NCBI RefSeq assembly: GCF_012720115.1
Contig: NZ_VNWN01000002.1
Location: 186,001-250,000 of the forward strand
DNA from: Sneathiella chinensis
Lineage (GTDB): Bacteria > Pseudomonadota > Alphaproteobacteria > Sneathiellales > Sneathiellaceae
Direction: 5' to 3'
Length of the DNA stretch: 64,000 nt
In this document: in pieces, positions 52,237-61,396 of the stretch
Layout: every line of letters starts with the position of its first letter
How positions within the stretch are numbered: position 1 is the stretch's first letter
Position numbers and translations under genes: made by a program
Notes under the pieces: generated by a model
The model's input: the letters and a program-made list of their open reading frames with translations, nothing else
Database searches by the model: none
Told to the model about the DNA's origin: nothing

Positions 52237-53358
52237 ATGACACAGTTTGTGAAAACCACGCTCATTGAGCAGATGGGATATTCGGAGCGGGAAATCGCCC
52301 GCCGGCAGCATTACCTGAATTTTGGCGATGGGGACAAGGCCTGTCTTGCGGCCTTTCTGGATACCGTGAGCCCGTCGGCAGACGCCCTTGTTGAGCAGTT
52401 CTACAGATTTCAACTGACCCTGCCAGAGGCTGAACTGGTTATCGGCGATGCGGATACCCTTGTGCGGTTGAAAATCTATATGCGGGACTATGTGCGCAGC
52501 CTGTTCGGCGGGGTGTATGACGAGCCGTATGTGAATACACGGTTGCGGATTGGCATGGTACACAAACGCATTGGTGTGCATCCCCGGATTTACATGCAGG
52601 CGCATATCGAGTTGCAGAGATTGCTGGAGGAAGAGATCAAACGCCACCTGACCGGCGAGGTGAGGGAGGCGACCCTGACGGCGCTTCGCAAGGTTCTCCT
52701 GTTCGATGCGGAACTGGTTTTCGATGCCTTTCTTGAAACCTATATGACCGAGATACAATCCATCACCCGCGAGGTGGAGACTTATGCCTCACAGGTGGGT
52801 ATTCGGGTTGATTCCATGCTGAACCGGGTGCATCAGAAGGCGCGGCGGGATGCGCTGACCGGCCTCTATAACCGGCGGGCGCTGTATGATTTCATCAAGC
52901 ATGAAAGTCTGGTTGCCGAACGACATGGGCTGTCCTTCCTTGTTGCCTATATGGATCTGAACGGGTTCAAGCAGGTCAATGACCAGCATGGACATCATGC
53001 CGGGGATGAGGTGCTGGTTCAGGTCGCCAACGCCCTCAATTCCTCAACCCGTGATGTGGATATCACGGCCCGGTATGGAGGTGATGAATTTGTGGTGGTC
53101 ATGCCACGGACCACGTTAAGGGATGCGGAAGGCCCATTGCGCCGGATGACCGACAAGATAACCCGCGACTGCCCCTATCCGGTGACGGTGAGCATGGGCG
53201 TGGTTCAGGCTGGCCCGATCCATATTGATGAAGTGGAAGAGTTGATCCGCAAGGCGGACATGCTGATGTATGAAGCCAAGAAGCGCGCCCGTGTGGACGG
53301 GGCGCATCACTGGCAATATGAGACGGCGCTTGAAGATAGTCGCTCCGCCGCCGGGTAA
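52237..53358 (+). CDS. Globin-coupled diguanylate cyclase
   Basis: A 373-residue haem-sensor enzyme predicted to make cyclic di-GMP in response to oxygen or other gases. Residues about 10-165 form a protoglobin domain, with the proximal His at 109 in RIGMVHKRIGVHPRIYM, typical of globin-coupled sensors. After a linker helix comes a GGDEF domain (about 200-365): LTGLYNRRAL, catalytic GGDEF at 281-285 in ITARYGGDEF, and an inhibitory I-site RxxD (RDVD, 272-275) at the correct spacing. No EAL domain is fused and none adjacent. The architecture resembles E. coli DosC. Confidence 0.92.
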   Translation: MTQFVKTTLIEQMGYSEREIARRQHYLNFGDGDKACLAAFLDTVSPSADALVEQFYRFQLTLPEAELVIGDADTLVRLKIYMRDYVRSLFGGVYDEPYVNTRLRIGMVHKRIGVHPRIYMQAHIELQRLLEEEIKRHLTGEVREATLTALRKVLLFDAELVFDAFLETYMTEIQSITREVETYASQVGIRVDSMLNRVHQKARRDALTGLYNRRALYDFIKHESLVAERHGLSFLVAYMDLNGFKQVNDQHGHHAGDEVLVQVANALNSSTRDVDITARYGGDEFVVVMPRTTLRDAEGPLRRMTDKITRDCPYPVTVSMGVVQAGPIHIDEVEELIRKADMLMYEAKKRARVDGAHHWQYETALEDSRSAAG

Positions 53359-53367
53359 GGGCAGGGA

Positions 53368-54165
53368 TCAGGGCGCCAGATCGAAATCCACAATGACCGG
53401 AGCATGGTCGGACGGTTTTTCAAGGCCCCGGGCCTCAAGGTCAACGGACATGGCAGTATAGGTGCCTTGCAAGGCCGGGGTGACCCAGACATGGTCAAGC
53501 CGCCGTCCCTTGTTGGTTTTTCGCCAGTCCTTCGCCCGGTAACTCCACCAACTATACAGCCGCTCGGTCTCGGGCACGAAATGGCGCATCACGTCAATCC
53601 AGTCGTGGGAGGCCATGATCTCGCTCATATGCTCCACCTCGATGGGGGTGTGGCTGACGATTTTCAAAAGCTGCTTGTGGCTCCAGACATCATTTTCCAG
53701 CGGGGCCACGTTCAGGTCTCCCACCAGGATCATTTTGTTATCGTCAGACCGGCGCTCGCGGAACCAGGCGGTCATTTCCTGCATGAAGGCCAGTTTGTGG
53801 GCAAACTTGTCATTTTGTTCCGGGTCCGGAATATCGCCGCCTGCAGGAACGTAGAAATTGTGAAGTTCGGTGCCGTTTTCGAAGCGGACGGCCAGATGTC
53901 GCTTGTCATCCCGCCCGCACCACAGGGGGGATTCGGTCACCTCGATGGGCAGCCGGGAAAAGGTCGCAACCCCGTTATAGCTTTTCTGTCCGCGGATGCC
54001 GTGGAACTCATATCCCAGCTTGTTAAAGACTTTTAAGGGAAATTCGTTGTCGGTTACCTTGGTTTCCTGCAGGCAGATGACATCGGGACTGTGGGTCGCC
54101 ACCAGATGCTCAACATGGGCAAGACGGGCACGAACAGAATTGATATTCCAGGTGACAAGACGCAT
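53368..54165 (-). CDS. xth: Exodeoxyribonuclease III
   Basis: A 265-residue metal-dependent exonuclease and AP endonuclease of base excision repair. Family motifs are MRLVTWNINSVRARLAHVEH at the start, VICLQETKVTD, the LVGDLNVAP loop, and RRLDHVWVT with the C-terminal SDHAPVIVDF (catalytic His). It lies 27 bp downstream of the hypothetical gene at 54193 and convergent with the cyclase. Confidence 0.95.
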   Translation of the reverse strand: MRLVTWNINSVRARLAHVEHLVATHSPDVICLQETKVTDNEFPLKVFNKLGYEFHGIRGQKSYNGVATFSRLPIEVTESPLWCGRDDKRHLAVRFENGTELHNFYVPAGGDIPDPEQNDKFAHKLAFMQEMTAWFRERRSDDNKMILVGDLNVAPLENDVWSHKQLLKIVSHTPIEVEHMSEIMASHDWIDVMRHFVPETERLYSWWSYRAKDWRKTNKGRRLDHVWVTPALQGTYTAMSVDLEARGLEKPSDHAPVIVDFDLAP

Positions 54166-54192
54166 AAACTTATTCCGCTACCAGAACGATTT

Positions 54193-54789
54193 TTAGAACA
54201 GGTTGAAACTGTTGCCGGTAATGGCGATGGGCCAGCGCCCCATTTCGAACAGCTTGTATTTCAGGGCAAAGGGATGGTCGTCCTCTTCCCCGGCGGCCAG
54301 CACAAGGGCGGCCTGATGGCAGGTCTGGATGGCGGCCCCGGCGGCGGCGCGGATCAGTTCCTCATCCTCAATGCCCTGCTCTTCGGCCATGTTCTCAACC
54401 GCATGGCTGACAAGGGGGGAGGCGGTCGCCGAAATATGGGTGAGGGCCATGTTAAGGTCCTCTTCGGTGATCAGTTCAAGGGCGGATGCGGTCAGGGCAA
54501 CGCGAAGCTGTTCCTCGGCCTCCCACCATTCGGAATTCCAGTCGGGACTGGCGGCGGCATAGGCGGCCTCTTCCCAGTTTTCGATTTCCGCCACATAGGC
54601 ATTGGGGAAGCCAAGGGCCTGCGCATACCGGTTCGCGGCCTCAATGGTGCCCTTGCCAAGCGGCAGGCCCACGGACTGAAACCACGAAACCTGCGGCAGA
54701 AGCTGGGTAAAGCGCGCCACGGAAACAAGCGTGGGATATTCCTCGATATCGGGGAAATCGTCGCTGAAGTCGCTGTCGTCCTGCATCAT
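54193..54789 (-). CDS. Hypothetical alphaproteobacterial protein, 198 residues
   Basis: A soluble acidic protein with no signal peptide. It starts MMQDDSDFSDDFPDIEEYPT and then appears largely helical, with WFQSVGLPLGKGTIEAANRY, a tryptophan cluster (PDWNSEWWEAEEQL) and an Ala-rich helix (ELIRAAAGAAIQTCHQAALV), ending LFEMGRWPIAITGNSFNLF. No catalytic motif is recognisable. Composition, RBS-compatible context and conserved-looking blocks support a real gene between lolA and xth on the same strand. Function unknown. Confidence 0.72.
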   Translation of the reverse strand: MMQDDSDFSDDFPDIEEYPTLVSVARFTQLLPQVSWFQSVGLPLGKGTIEAANRYAQALGFPNAYVAEIENWEEAAYAAASPDWNSEWWEAEEQLRVALTASALELITEEDLNMALTHISATASPLVSHAVENMAEEQGIEDEELIRAAAGAAIQTCHQAALVLAAGEEDDHPFALKYKLFEMGRWPIAITGNSFNLF

Positions 54790-54868
54790 GACCTGTTGCT
54801 CATCCGGATGTTGAAATCACCCGCGTTGGTAACACGATTTGCCGCGCCGGGATAGGGGAGGGGCGGGC

Positions 54869-55498
54869 TTAATTGTTCGATTTGTCATAGTCGCTGTCAA
54901 AAAAGGTGAACAGCTTGGCTTCGAGGGGGAGGTTTCTCTCCACATCGCTCAGGGTGATGCTGGTGGTGTTGCCCTGCACATCGGTGACCAGCCACTGACG
55001 CAGCTTGAGCGGGCTTTCGCGAAAGACCAGTGTAATGCCGCCTTCGTCCGGCTCCTTGGTGTTGATCACATTCAGGCGCAGGGTGCCGGCGTCCCGTTCC
55101 ACGGAAATGACCTGTACGGCCCCCTTGAAACTGACGGTTTCCTCCAGCAGGACACTCAGCGGGGTGGAGCGGAGCGGCAGGCGGGTGGTTTCGTTGAGTT
55201 CCTTGTCATGCATGACAAGCCAGGTGCCGTCTGCCACCACCAGAATCTGGGCGGGCGGTTCATATTCAAACCGCATGCGGCCCGGACGGCGCAGGTAGAC
55301 GTCGCCCTGGGCGATCATGCCTTCCGCATTGATCTGCAGGAACCGGGCCTTCATGGACTGGATATCGTTCAGATAGGCCTCGACACGGGCAATCTGTTCC
55401 CTGTCGTCAAGGGACAGGTCCGCCGCCTGCACCGGCAGGATCACCCCCAGAAGGGAGACAAGCGCGGCAGGCAGCAAAAATTTGAACATATTCCGCAT
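54869..55498 (-). CDS. lolA: Outer-membrane lipoprotein carrier protein LolA
   Basis: A 209-residue periplasmic chaperone that moves lipoproteins from LolCDE to LolB or the outer membrane. A signal peptide (about residues 1-25, cleavage near VQA/AD) precedes the half-barrel. Family signs are RVEAYLNDIQSMKARFLQIN, LRRPGRMRFEYEPP and LVVADGTWLVMHDKELNE. The family continues with SVLLEETVSFKG. It follows ftsK by 94 bp, the typical proteobacterial pairing. Confidence 0.93.
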   Translation of the reverse strand: MRNMFKFLLPAALVSLLGVILPVQAADLSLDDREQIARVEAYLNDIQSMKARFLQINAEGMIAQGDVYLRRPGRMRFEYEPPAQILVVADGTWLVMHDKELNETTRLPLRSTPLSVLLEETVSFKGAVQVISVERDAGTLRLNVINTKEPDEGGITLVFRESPLKLRQWLVTDVQGNTTSITLSDVERNLPLEAKLFTFFDSDYDKSNN

Positions 55499-55592
55499 GG
55501 CATCGGTCCTCTGTCTCGGTCCAGAATGTTCTGGATATAATCGGTCTTGTTTTTAATGCCAGTGCATTTCGTCGAAACCATGGCAGGCCGGA

Positions 55593-57992
55593 TTAACTGG
55601 TCCTGTCTTCAATATCGCGGGCCAGCACCTCGCGTTTGCCCACATGGTTGGCAGAACTGATCACGCCTTCCTTTTCCATCTGGTCGATAATGCGGGCGGC
55701 GCGGTTATACCCGATTTGCAGGTGACGCTGGACAAAGCTGGTGGATGCCTTGCGTTCGCGGCAGACCAGAGCCACGGCCCGGTCATAAAGTTCATCCCCG
55801 CTGGAGCCGCCCTCGCCGGGAATGCCGCCGAAATCGCCATCCTGTTCCTCGGTAACCTCGGCCAGATAGTCCGGCGCCCCCTGATTTTTCAGGAAGCTGA
55901 CCACCTGTTCGACCTCTTCATCCGACACAAACGGGCCGTGTACGCGCTGGACCCGTCCGGCGCCCGGCATATACAGCATGTCACCCTGTCCAAGAAGCTG
56001 TTCCGCGCCCTGTTCGCCCAGCACGGTGCGGCTGTCGATCTTGGACGTTACCTGGAAACTGATCCGGGTCGGGAAGTTGGCCTTGATGGTACCGGTGATC
56101 ACGTCCACGGAAGGCCGCTGGGTCGCCATGATCACATGCAGGCCGGCGGCACGGGCCATCTGGGCCAACCGCTGTACGGCTCCTTCAATGTCCTTGCCGG
56201 CGACCATCATCAGGTCGGCCATTTCGTCCACAATGATGACAATCATCGGCAGCGGGTCCGTATCCAGAACCCGTTCCTCGAACACCGGTTCGCCGGTGGT
56301 GGCATCGAAGCCGGTCTGGACGGTGCGTTTCAACTCCTCACCGCGTTTCTTGGCTTCACGGATGCGCTGGTTGTAGCCATCCACGTTCCGCACCCCAAGT
56401 TCGGCCATCTTGCGGTAGCGATCCTCCATCTCCTTGACGGCCCATTTCAGGGCCACCACGGCCTTGCCGGGTTCGGTCACCACCGGGGCCAGAAGATGCG
56501 GAATGCCGTCATAAACGGACAGTTCCAGCATTTTCGGGTCAATCATGATGAACCGGCATTCCTCGGGCGGCAGGCGATACAGCAGGCTGAGGATCATGGT
56601 GTTGACGGCCACCGACTTACCGGAACCGGTGGTACCGGCAATCAGCAGGTGGGGCATACGGGCCAGATCGGCCACGACCGGGTCGCCGCCGATATCCTTG
56701 CCAAGGGCCAGCGTCAGCTTGGAACTGGTGCTTTCATAGGTTGCAGTGGACAGCAATTCCCGCAGCAGCACGGTTTCCCGGCGCTGGTTCGGCAGTTCGA
56801 TACCGATGGCGTTGCGGCCCGGAATAACGGCGATACGGGTTGAAATGGCGCTCATGGACCGGGCGATATCGTCGGCAAGGCCAATCACGCGGGAGCTTTT
56901 CAGCCCCGGTGCCGGTTCCAGTTCATACAAGGTGACCACAGGCCCCGGCCGGACCCGGCTGATGTCGCCCTTGATGCCATAATCGTCGAGAACGCCTTCC
57001 AGCATCCGGGCATTGTTTTGCAGGGAATCTTCGCTGAGCGGTTTGACGACCAGCTTCTTGTCCGCTTCGGCCAGCAGGGCGAGAGGGGGCAACTGGTACA
57101 CGTCGGAAGGACCAAGGTCGAGGGCAGCCTGTTTTTCCGCCGCCACCCGCTTGCCCGCCTTTGTTTCGGTGCGGCGGGTGTCGATTTTGGGTTCGGTCGC
57201 CTTGGGCTCGTCCGCCTTTTTCTTGGATTTTCGAAGTTTGGCCTTCTTCTTCGCGGGCTTTTGGGGTTCGTCTTCCTCGCTGGACGGGGCGCCAAGGATC
57301 ATTTCATCCTCGTCTTCATCCTCGTCCTCAGCGGAACGGCGGAACCCTTTCAGGAAGCCGGGCAGGCGGCCCACAGCGCGGGAGCCCTGCAAGACGCCGC
57401 GCCCCATGGTTTGCCATTCCGACAGCGGGAGGGCATAGGCCAGCACCAGCAGAACCGTCCCGAGAACGGCAAAAAACAGGGCCAGCAGAACCGATGGAAT
57501 GGTCACGCCCAGCTGTTGGCCCAGAATGATCAGGTTGTTGAAGATCACGTCACCGACGATCCCGCCATACCCGGCATTGAGTGGCCAGCTTGCGGGAACG
57601 GGCAGGGCGGCCAGTGCGGCCGAAGTAAAGGACAGCCCGAACGGCAGCAGCGCAATATGCAGCCATCCCCATGACAGCCCCCGGTGCGAGGCAATGCGCC
57701 AAGCCCAGGCCACAAGGGCGAACAGCAGGGCAATGGACCCAAGGCCCACGGTTTGCAGCATCAGGTCAGAGGCATGGGCCCCGACCGTTCCCAGCAGGTT
57801 ACTGGCGGGATTGTCCGTGGAATGGTTGAAGTTGGGATCCGCCGGGGAATAGGTAATCAGCGATACCGCGCCCAGCAGGGCCACGGCCAACAGGGCAAGG
57901 CCCAGCAACTCGGTCAACCGGCGGTACAGGAAATCTGTACTGCCACTCGGCAACAGGGAAATCGACTTGGATCCGGAACCTTTGAAATTCAT
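55593..57992 (-). CDS. ftsK: DNA translocase FtsK
   Basis: A 799-residue cell-division protein that links chromosome dimer resolution with septation. Four N-terminal transmembrane helices (about residues 20-190) are followed by a charged, Lys/Glu-rich linker (about 200-300) shorter than in E. coli. The RecA-like motor holds Walker A (AGTTGSGKSVAVN) and Walker B (VIIVDEMADLMM), and the C-terminal gamma winged helix (STSFVQRHLQIGYNRAARI) recognises KOPS. It is 9 bp after the aminotransferase gene and upstream of lolA. Confidence 0.96.
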   Translation of the reverse strand: MNFKGSGSKSISLLPSGSTDFLYRRLTELLGLALLAVALLGAVSLITYSPADPNFNHSTDNPASNLLGTVGAHASDLMLQTVGLGSIALLFALVAWAWRIASHRGLSWGWLHIALLPFGLSFTSAALAALPVPASWPLNAGYGGIVGDVIFNNLIILGQQLGVTIPSVLLALFFAVLGTVLLVLAYALPLSEWQTMGRGVLQGSRAVGRLPGFLKGFRRSAEDEDEDEDEMILGAPSSEEDEPQKPAKKKAKLRKSKKKADEPKATEPKIDTRRTETKAGKRVAAEKQAALDLGPSDVYQLPPLALLAEADKKLVVKPLSEDSLQNNARMLEGVLDDYGIKGDISRVRPGPVVTLYELEPAPGLKSSRVIGLADDIARSMSAISTRIAVIPGRNAIGIELPNQRRETVLLRELLSTATYESTSSKLTLALGKDIGGDPVVADLARMPHLLIAGTTGSGKSVAVNTMILSLLYRLPPEECRFIMIDPKMLELSVYDGIPHLLAPVVTEPGKAVVALKWAVKEMEDRYRKMAELGVRNVDGYNQRIREAKKRGEELKRTVQTGFDATTGEPVFEERVLDTDPLPMIVIIVDEMADLMMVAGKDIEGAVQRLAQMARAAGLHVIMATQRPSVDVITGTIKANFPTRISFQVTSKIDSRTVLGEQGAEQLLGQGDMLYMPGAGRVQRVHGPFVSDEEVEQVVSFLKNQGAPDYLAEVTEEQDGDFGGIPGEGGSSGDELYDRAVALVCRERKASTSFVQRHLQIGYNRAARIIDQMEKEGVISSANHVGKREVLARDIEDRTS

Positions 57993-58001
57993 AACTCTAT
58001 T

Positions 58002-59192
58002 CTATAAAATATTGGCAAGCCTCGTCAGGGCTTCTTCCATCATATCGGGATCAAACACGAGGGCAACTCGGATATAGGCTGCACCGGGATTGTGGCCATT
58101 TTCGTTCGTTCCGGCCAGATATTCACCGGGCAGGACGCGAACGCCGCCCTCGGTCCACAGTTTCCGCGTTGCCTCGACACTGTCGCCCACATTCAGCCAC
58201 AGGAAAAACCCGCCGGGCGGACGATAAAACTCGAACCGGTCCTTCAGGATGCGTTCGGCAATATCGATGTTGGTGCGATAGCGGTCCCGGTTGAGCGCCA
58301 CATGGCTGTCATCATCCCAGAGGGCGGCAGAGGCAGCACAGACCGGCAGCGGGGACGCCGCGCCCGCAAAGTTGCGAAGATTGAGGAACGGCTTGATGAT
58401 TTTCTCGTCGCCAGCCACGAACCCGCTTCTGAGGCCCGCCGCGCTGGAGCGTTTCGAGAGCGAGTGGAAGGACAGGACATTCTCCAGAGACCCGCCAAGG
58501 TCGCGGCATACTTCAAGGATGCCGATCGGCACCTCCCGGTCGTAAATTTCCGTATAGCATTCATCCATGATCAGCACGAAATCATGCTTGCGGGCCAGTT
58601 CCAGCACCCGGACCAGATAGTCCCGTCCGGCAATGGTGCCTTGCGGGTTGGACGGGCTGCACAGGTAAAAGGCGCCGGTCCGGTCCAGAAGTTCAGGCGT
58701 CAACTGGTCAAGATCGGGAAAGAAGTTGTTTTCTTTTTCCGCATCAAGGAACACAGGTTCCGCCCCCGCCATCACAGCGGATGCGTGATAGACATGATAA
58801 TAGGGGTTCGGCATCAGGATGACAGGCTTGCCCGCCGCGGTCGGTGTCGGGTCGATGACTGTCTGGGCAATCATGTACAGGGCTTCCTTGGTCCCGTTCA
58901 CCGGCGCGATGTGGCGGTCCTCAGCGACCATGCCGCCCGGCAGGTCGTATCGCCGGTTCAGCCAGCGGCTGATGGCGTTGCGCTGGTCCGGGGTCCCGTC
59001 GGCGGGAGGATATTTCCCATATTGGTGGTCCTGTTCCGCCAGCACCTCTTTCATGAATTCAGGGGGCTGGTTCTGCGGCTCGCCAATGGTCAGGGCCAGC
59101 GGTTTGACATTGGCCTTGGGGGTCAGGGGGTCCAGCAGGGCCCGCAATGCGACAAAAGGAGAACCTCTGAGAGAATTGAGATGGGGATTCAT
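58002..59192 (-). CDS. Class I/II PLP aminotransferase (DapC-like)
   Basis: A 396-residue fold-type I aminotransferase. The PLP lysine is in FHSLSKRSSAAGLRSGFV; NPYYHVYHASAVMAG and CSPSNPQGTIAGRDYLV are the aspartate-aminotransferase-like substrate loops. The family resembles succinyldiaminopimelate aminotransferase (lysine and peptidoglycan precursor synthesis), but other amino acids are possible. The ATG at 59192 (MNPHLNSLRGSPFVALRALL) is preferred; upstream codons to 59261 encode a hydrophobic stretch unlike the family. It is the first gene of a run with ftsK. Confidence 0.85.
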   Translation of the reverse strand: MNPHLNSLRGSPFVALRALLDPLTPKANVKPLALTIGEPQNQPPEFMKEVLAEQDHQYGKYPPADGTPDQRNAISRWLNRRYDLPGGMVAEDRHIAPVNGTKEALYMIAQTVIDPTPTAAGKPVILMPNPYYHVYHASAVMAGAEPVFLDAEKENNFFPDLDQLTPELLDRTGAFYLCSPSNPQGTIAGRDYLVRVLELARKHDFVLIMDECYTEIYDREVPIGILEVCRDLGGSLENVLSFHSLSKRSSAAGLRSGFVAGDEKIIKPFLNLRNFAGAASPLPVCAASAALWDDDSHVALNRDRYRTNIDIAERILKDRFEFYRPPGGFFLWLNVGDSVEATRKLWTEGGVRVLPGEYLAGTNENGHNPGAAYIRVALVFDPDMMEEALTRLANIL

Positions 59193-59513
59193 GGCCTGCG
59201 ACGGGGTTGAAGGTGAGTACAAAACAAAAACAAAACTAATGAATTGCCGCACCCGGCACAAGTCCGATCCTGTATCCGGCCCAATTTAGGGGAAAGGTGG
59301 GGGAAAAAGGCCTCATTCTTCAGGGGGCGTTTCCCGTTTGTTCCGGGTTTGTGCAAATAATCCGACTTCTTTCGGGATGGCACGCGCCGCGAACAGAGGC
59401 AGGCGGGATTAGGGCTTTACAAGGGAGGGAGGCGAGGGGGAGGGGGAAAAAAGAGGGGCAACCTGACTGCAAGAGGACACAGTCGAGGTTGCCCCCAAGG
59501 GGGGGGAGACAAC
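59193..59513. other. Gap between the aminotransferase and amtB
   Basis: A 321-bp non-coding stretch. It holds the amtB terminator (59445-59495) and, on the minus strand, the probable promoter of the aminotransferase-ftsK run, whose elements I cannot place. The rest is Pu/Py-biased and GC-rich with no other structure. Confidence 0.4.
59445..59495 (-). terminator. Terminator of glnK-amtB
   Basis: GGGGCAACCT (59455-59464) pairs with AGGTTGCCCC (59486-59495), with inner GACT/AGTC (59465-59468 with 59481-59484) and a bulged G. On the minus strand TCTTTTTT follows the stem. Confidence 0.85.
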
Positions 59514-60833
59514 TTAGCTGCTGGGGCCAAACTCCGGATAGGCTTCCAGTCCCAGTTCCGCCTTGTCGAGACCGGTTGCCTCGTCCTCGTCACTGGCCCG
59601 GATACCAACGGTGTATTTCAGGATCAGCCACAGGGCAGAGCTGGTGACCAGAACGAAGGCCCCGATGGCGACCACACCGGCAAGCTGGGTTGCAAAGGTG
59701 GCATCCGTGTCGGAGATGGCCACCGCAAGGGTGCCCCAGATCCCGGCGCAGAGGTGGGCTGAAATGGCGCCGACCACATCGTCGATCTTCAGCTTGTCGA
59801 GGAACGGGACAGCGAACACAACAATGGCACCGCCCACGGCCCCGATCACGATGGCCAGACCAATACCCGGATCGGCCGGTTCTGCCGTGATGGAGACCAG
59901 CCCGGCAATGGCACCGTTCAGGGCCATGGTCAGATCGACCTTCTTATAGACAATCTGGGTCAGGATCATGGCGGACAGAACCCCGCCCACGGCCGCCATG
60001 TTGGTGTTGGCAAAGACATTGGCCATCTCGATCACCGCCTCGGCAGAACCAAGGGCAAGGACAGAGCCGCCGTTGAAGCCAAACCAGCCCAGCCACAGGA
60101 TGAAAGTGCCAAGGGTCGCCAGCGGCAGGTTGGCCCCCGGGATTGGGGAAATGCGACCGTCCCGGCCATATTTACCCTTCCGTGGCCCAAGGATGACTGC
60201 GCCGGTCAGGGCTGCCCAGCCCCCGACAGAGTGCACCAGGGTTGAGCCGGCATAATCGGAAAAGCCCATGGCATCCAACCAGCCGCCGCCCCAGACCCAG
60301 GACCCCTGGATCGGGTAAATGATGGCCGTCAGCAGGAATACGAAGGCAAGGAACGGCCACAGCTTGATCCGTTCCGCCAGCGCCCCGGAGACGATAGAGG
60401 CGGCGGTTGCCACAAAGACCATCTGGAAGAACCAGTCGGAAGACGCGGCATATCCGCCTTCGGCAAAGGTTCCGGCAAGGGCCTCGGCATCATCGGGTCC
60501 CCATAAGGGGCTGAAGCTGCCGAAATAGCTGCCGACATCCATATACATCAGGTTATAGCCGATCAGATAGAAGGTCAGGGCAGAGATCGCATAGAGCGCG
60601 ATGTTTTTCAGGCAGATGGTGGCAGTGTTCTTTTTCCGCACCAGTCCAGCTTCCAGCATGGCGAAACCGGCGGCCATCCACATGACCAACGCCCCGTTCA
60701 TAAGGAAGGAGAAGGAGTTGAGGATATAGGCCGTCTCGCCGTCAACAGCGGCGCTGGCCGTTCCCGGCAGGATTGCCAGCAACGGAACCGCCGCAAGGAC
60801 GGCCAACCGTGGTTTTTTGAATAACGTTATCAT
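59514..60833 (-). CDS. amtB: Ammonium transporter
   Basis: A 439-residue Amt channel with a cleavable signal (about 1-28) and eleven transmembrane helices. The first pore histidine is in STLVHSVGGWAALTGA and the second in ISAHLCAGIWGTLAV; the conserved NTATICLKN and AGFAMLEAGLVRKKN segments mark the family. GlnK probably blocks it when nitrogen is plentiful. It follows glnK by 10 bp as usual. Confidence 0.96.
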   Translation of the reverse strand: MITLFKKPRLAVLAAVPLLAILPGTASAAVDGETAYILNSFSFLMNGALVMWMAAGFAMLEAGLVRKKNTATICLKNIALYAISALTFYLIGYNLMYMDVGSYFGSFSPLWGPDDAEALAGTFAEGGYAASSDWFFQMVFVATAASIVSGALAERIKLWPFLAFVFLLTAIIYPIQGSWVWGGGWLDAMGFSDYAGSTLVHSVGGWAALTGAVILGPRKGKYGRDGRISPIPGANLPLATLGTFILWLGWFGFNGGSVLALGSAEAVIEMANVFANTNMAAVGGVLSAMILTQIVYKKVDLTMALNGAIAGLVSITAEPADPGIGLAIVIGAVGGAIVVFAVPFLDKLKIDDVVGAISAHLCAGIWGTLAVAISDTDATFATQLAGVVAIGAFVLVTSSALWLILKYTVGIRASDEDEATGLDKAELGLEAYPEFGPSS

Positions 60834-60843
60834 GGGAACTCTC

Positions 60844-61284
<441 letters not shown>

Positions 61285-61304
61285 TCATTGTAAAACAGAT
61301 AGAT

Positions 61305-61337
61305 AACAAAAAAGCGCCCGAAAACCGGGCGCTTGAT
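61305..61337 (-). terminator. Terminator of the amidase gene
   Basis: AAGCGCCCG (61312-61320), loop AAAAC, CGGGCGCTT (61326-61334); on the minus strand a run of T residues follows. It separates the amidase transcript from glnK. Confidence 0.88.
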
Positions 61338-61360
61338 TGAAGAGTTTGTTTATTATAATT

Positions 61361-61393
61361 GCCTAAATTTTAGGCGCAGATTAAATTTTAGGC
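61361..61393. repeat. Palindrome and direct repeats between the amidase stop and its terminator
   Basis: GCCTAAATTTTAGGC (61361-61375) is a perfect 15-bp palindrome. Its right 12 bases, TAAATTTTAGGC (61364-61375), recur at 61382-61393, 18 bp on. The amidase stop is at 61397-61399. It could be an AT-rich binding site for a dimer or a spaced operator, or a fragment of a repeat family. Confidence 0.45.
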
Positions 61394-61396
61394 ATA

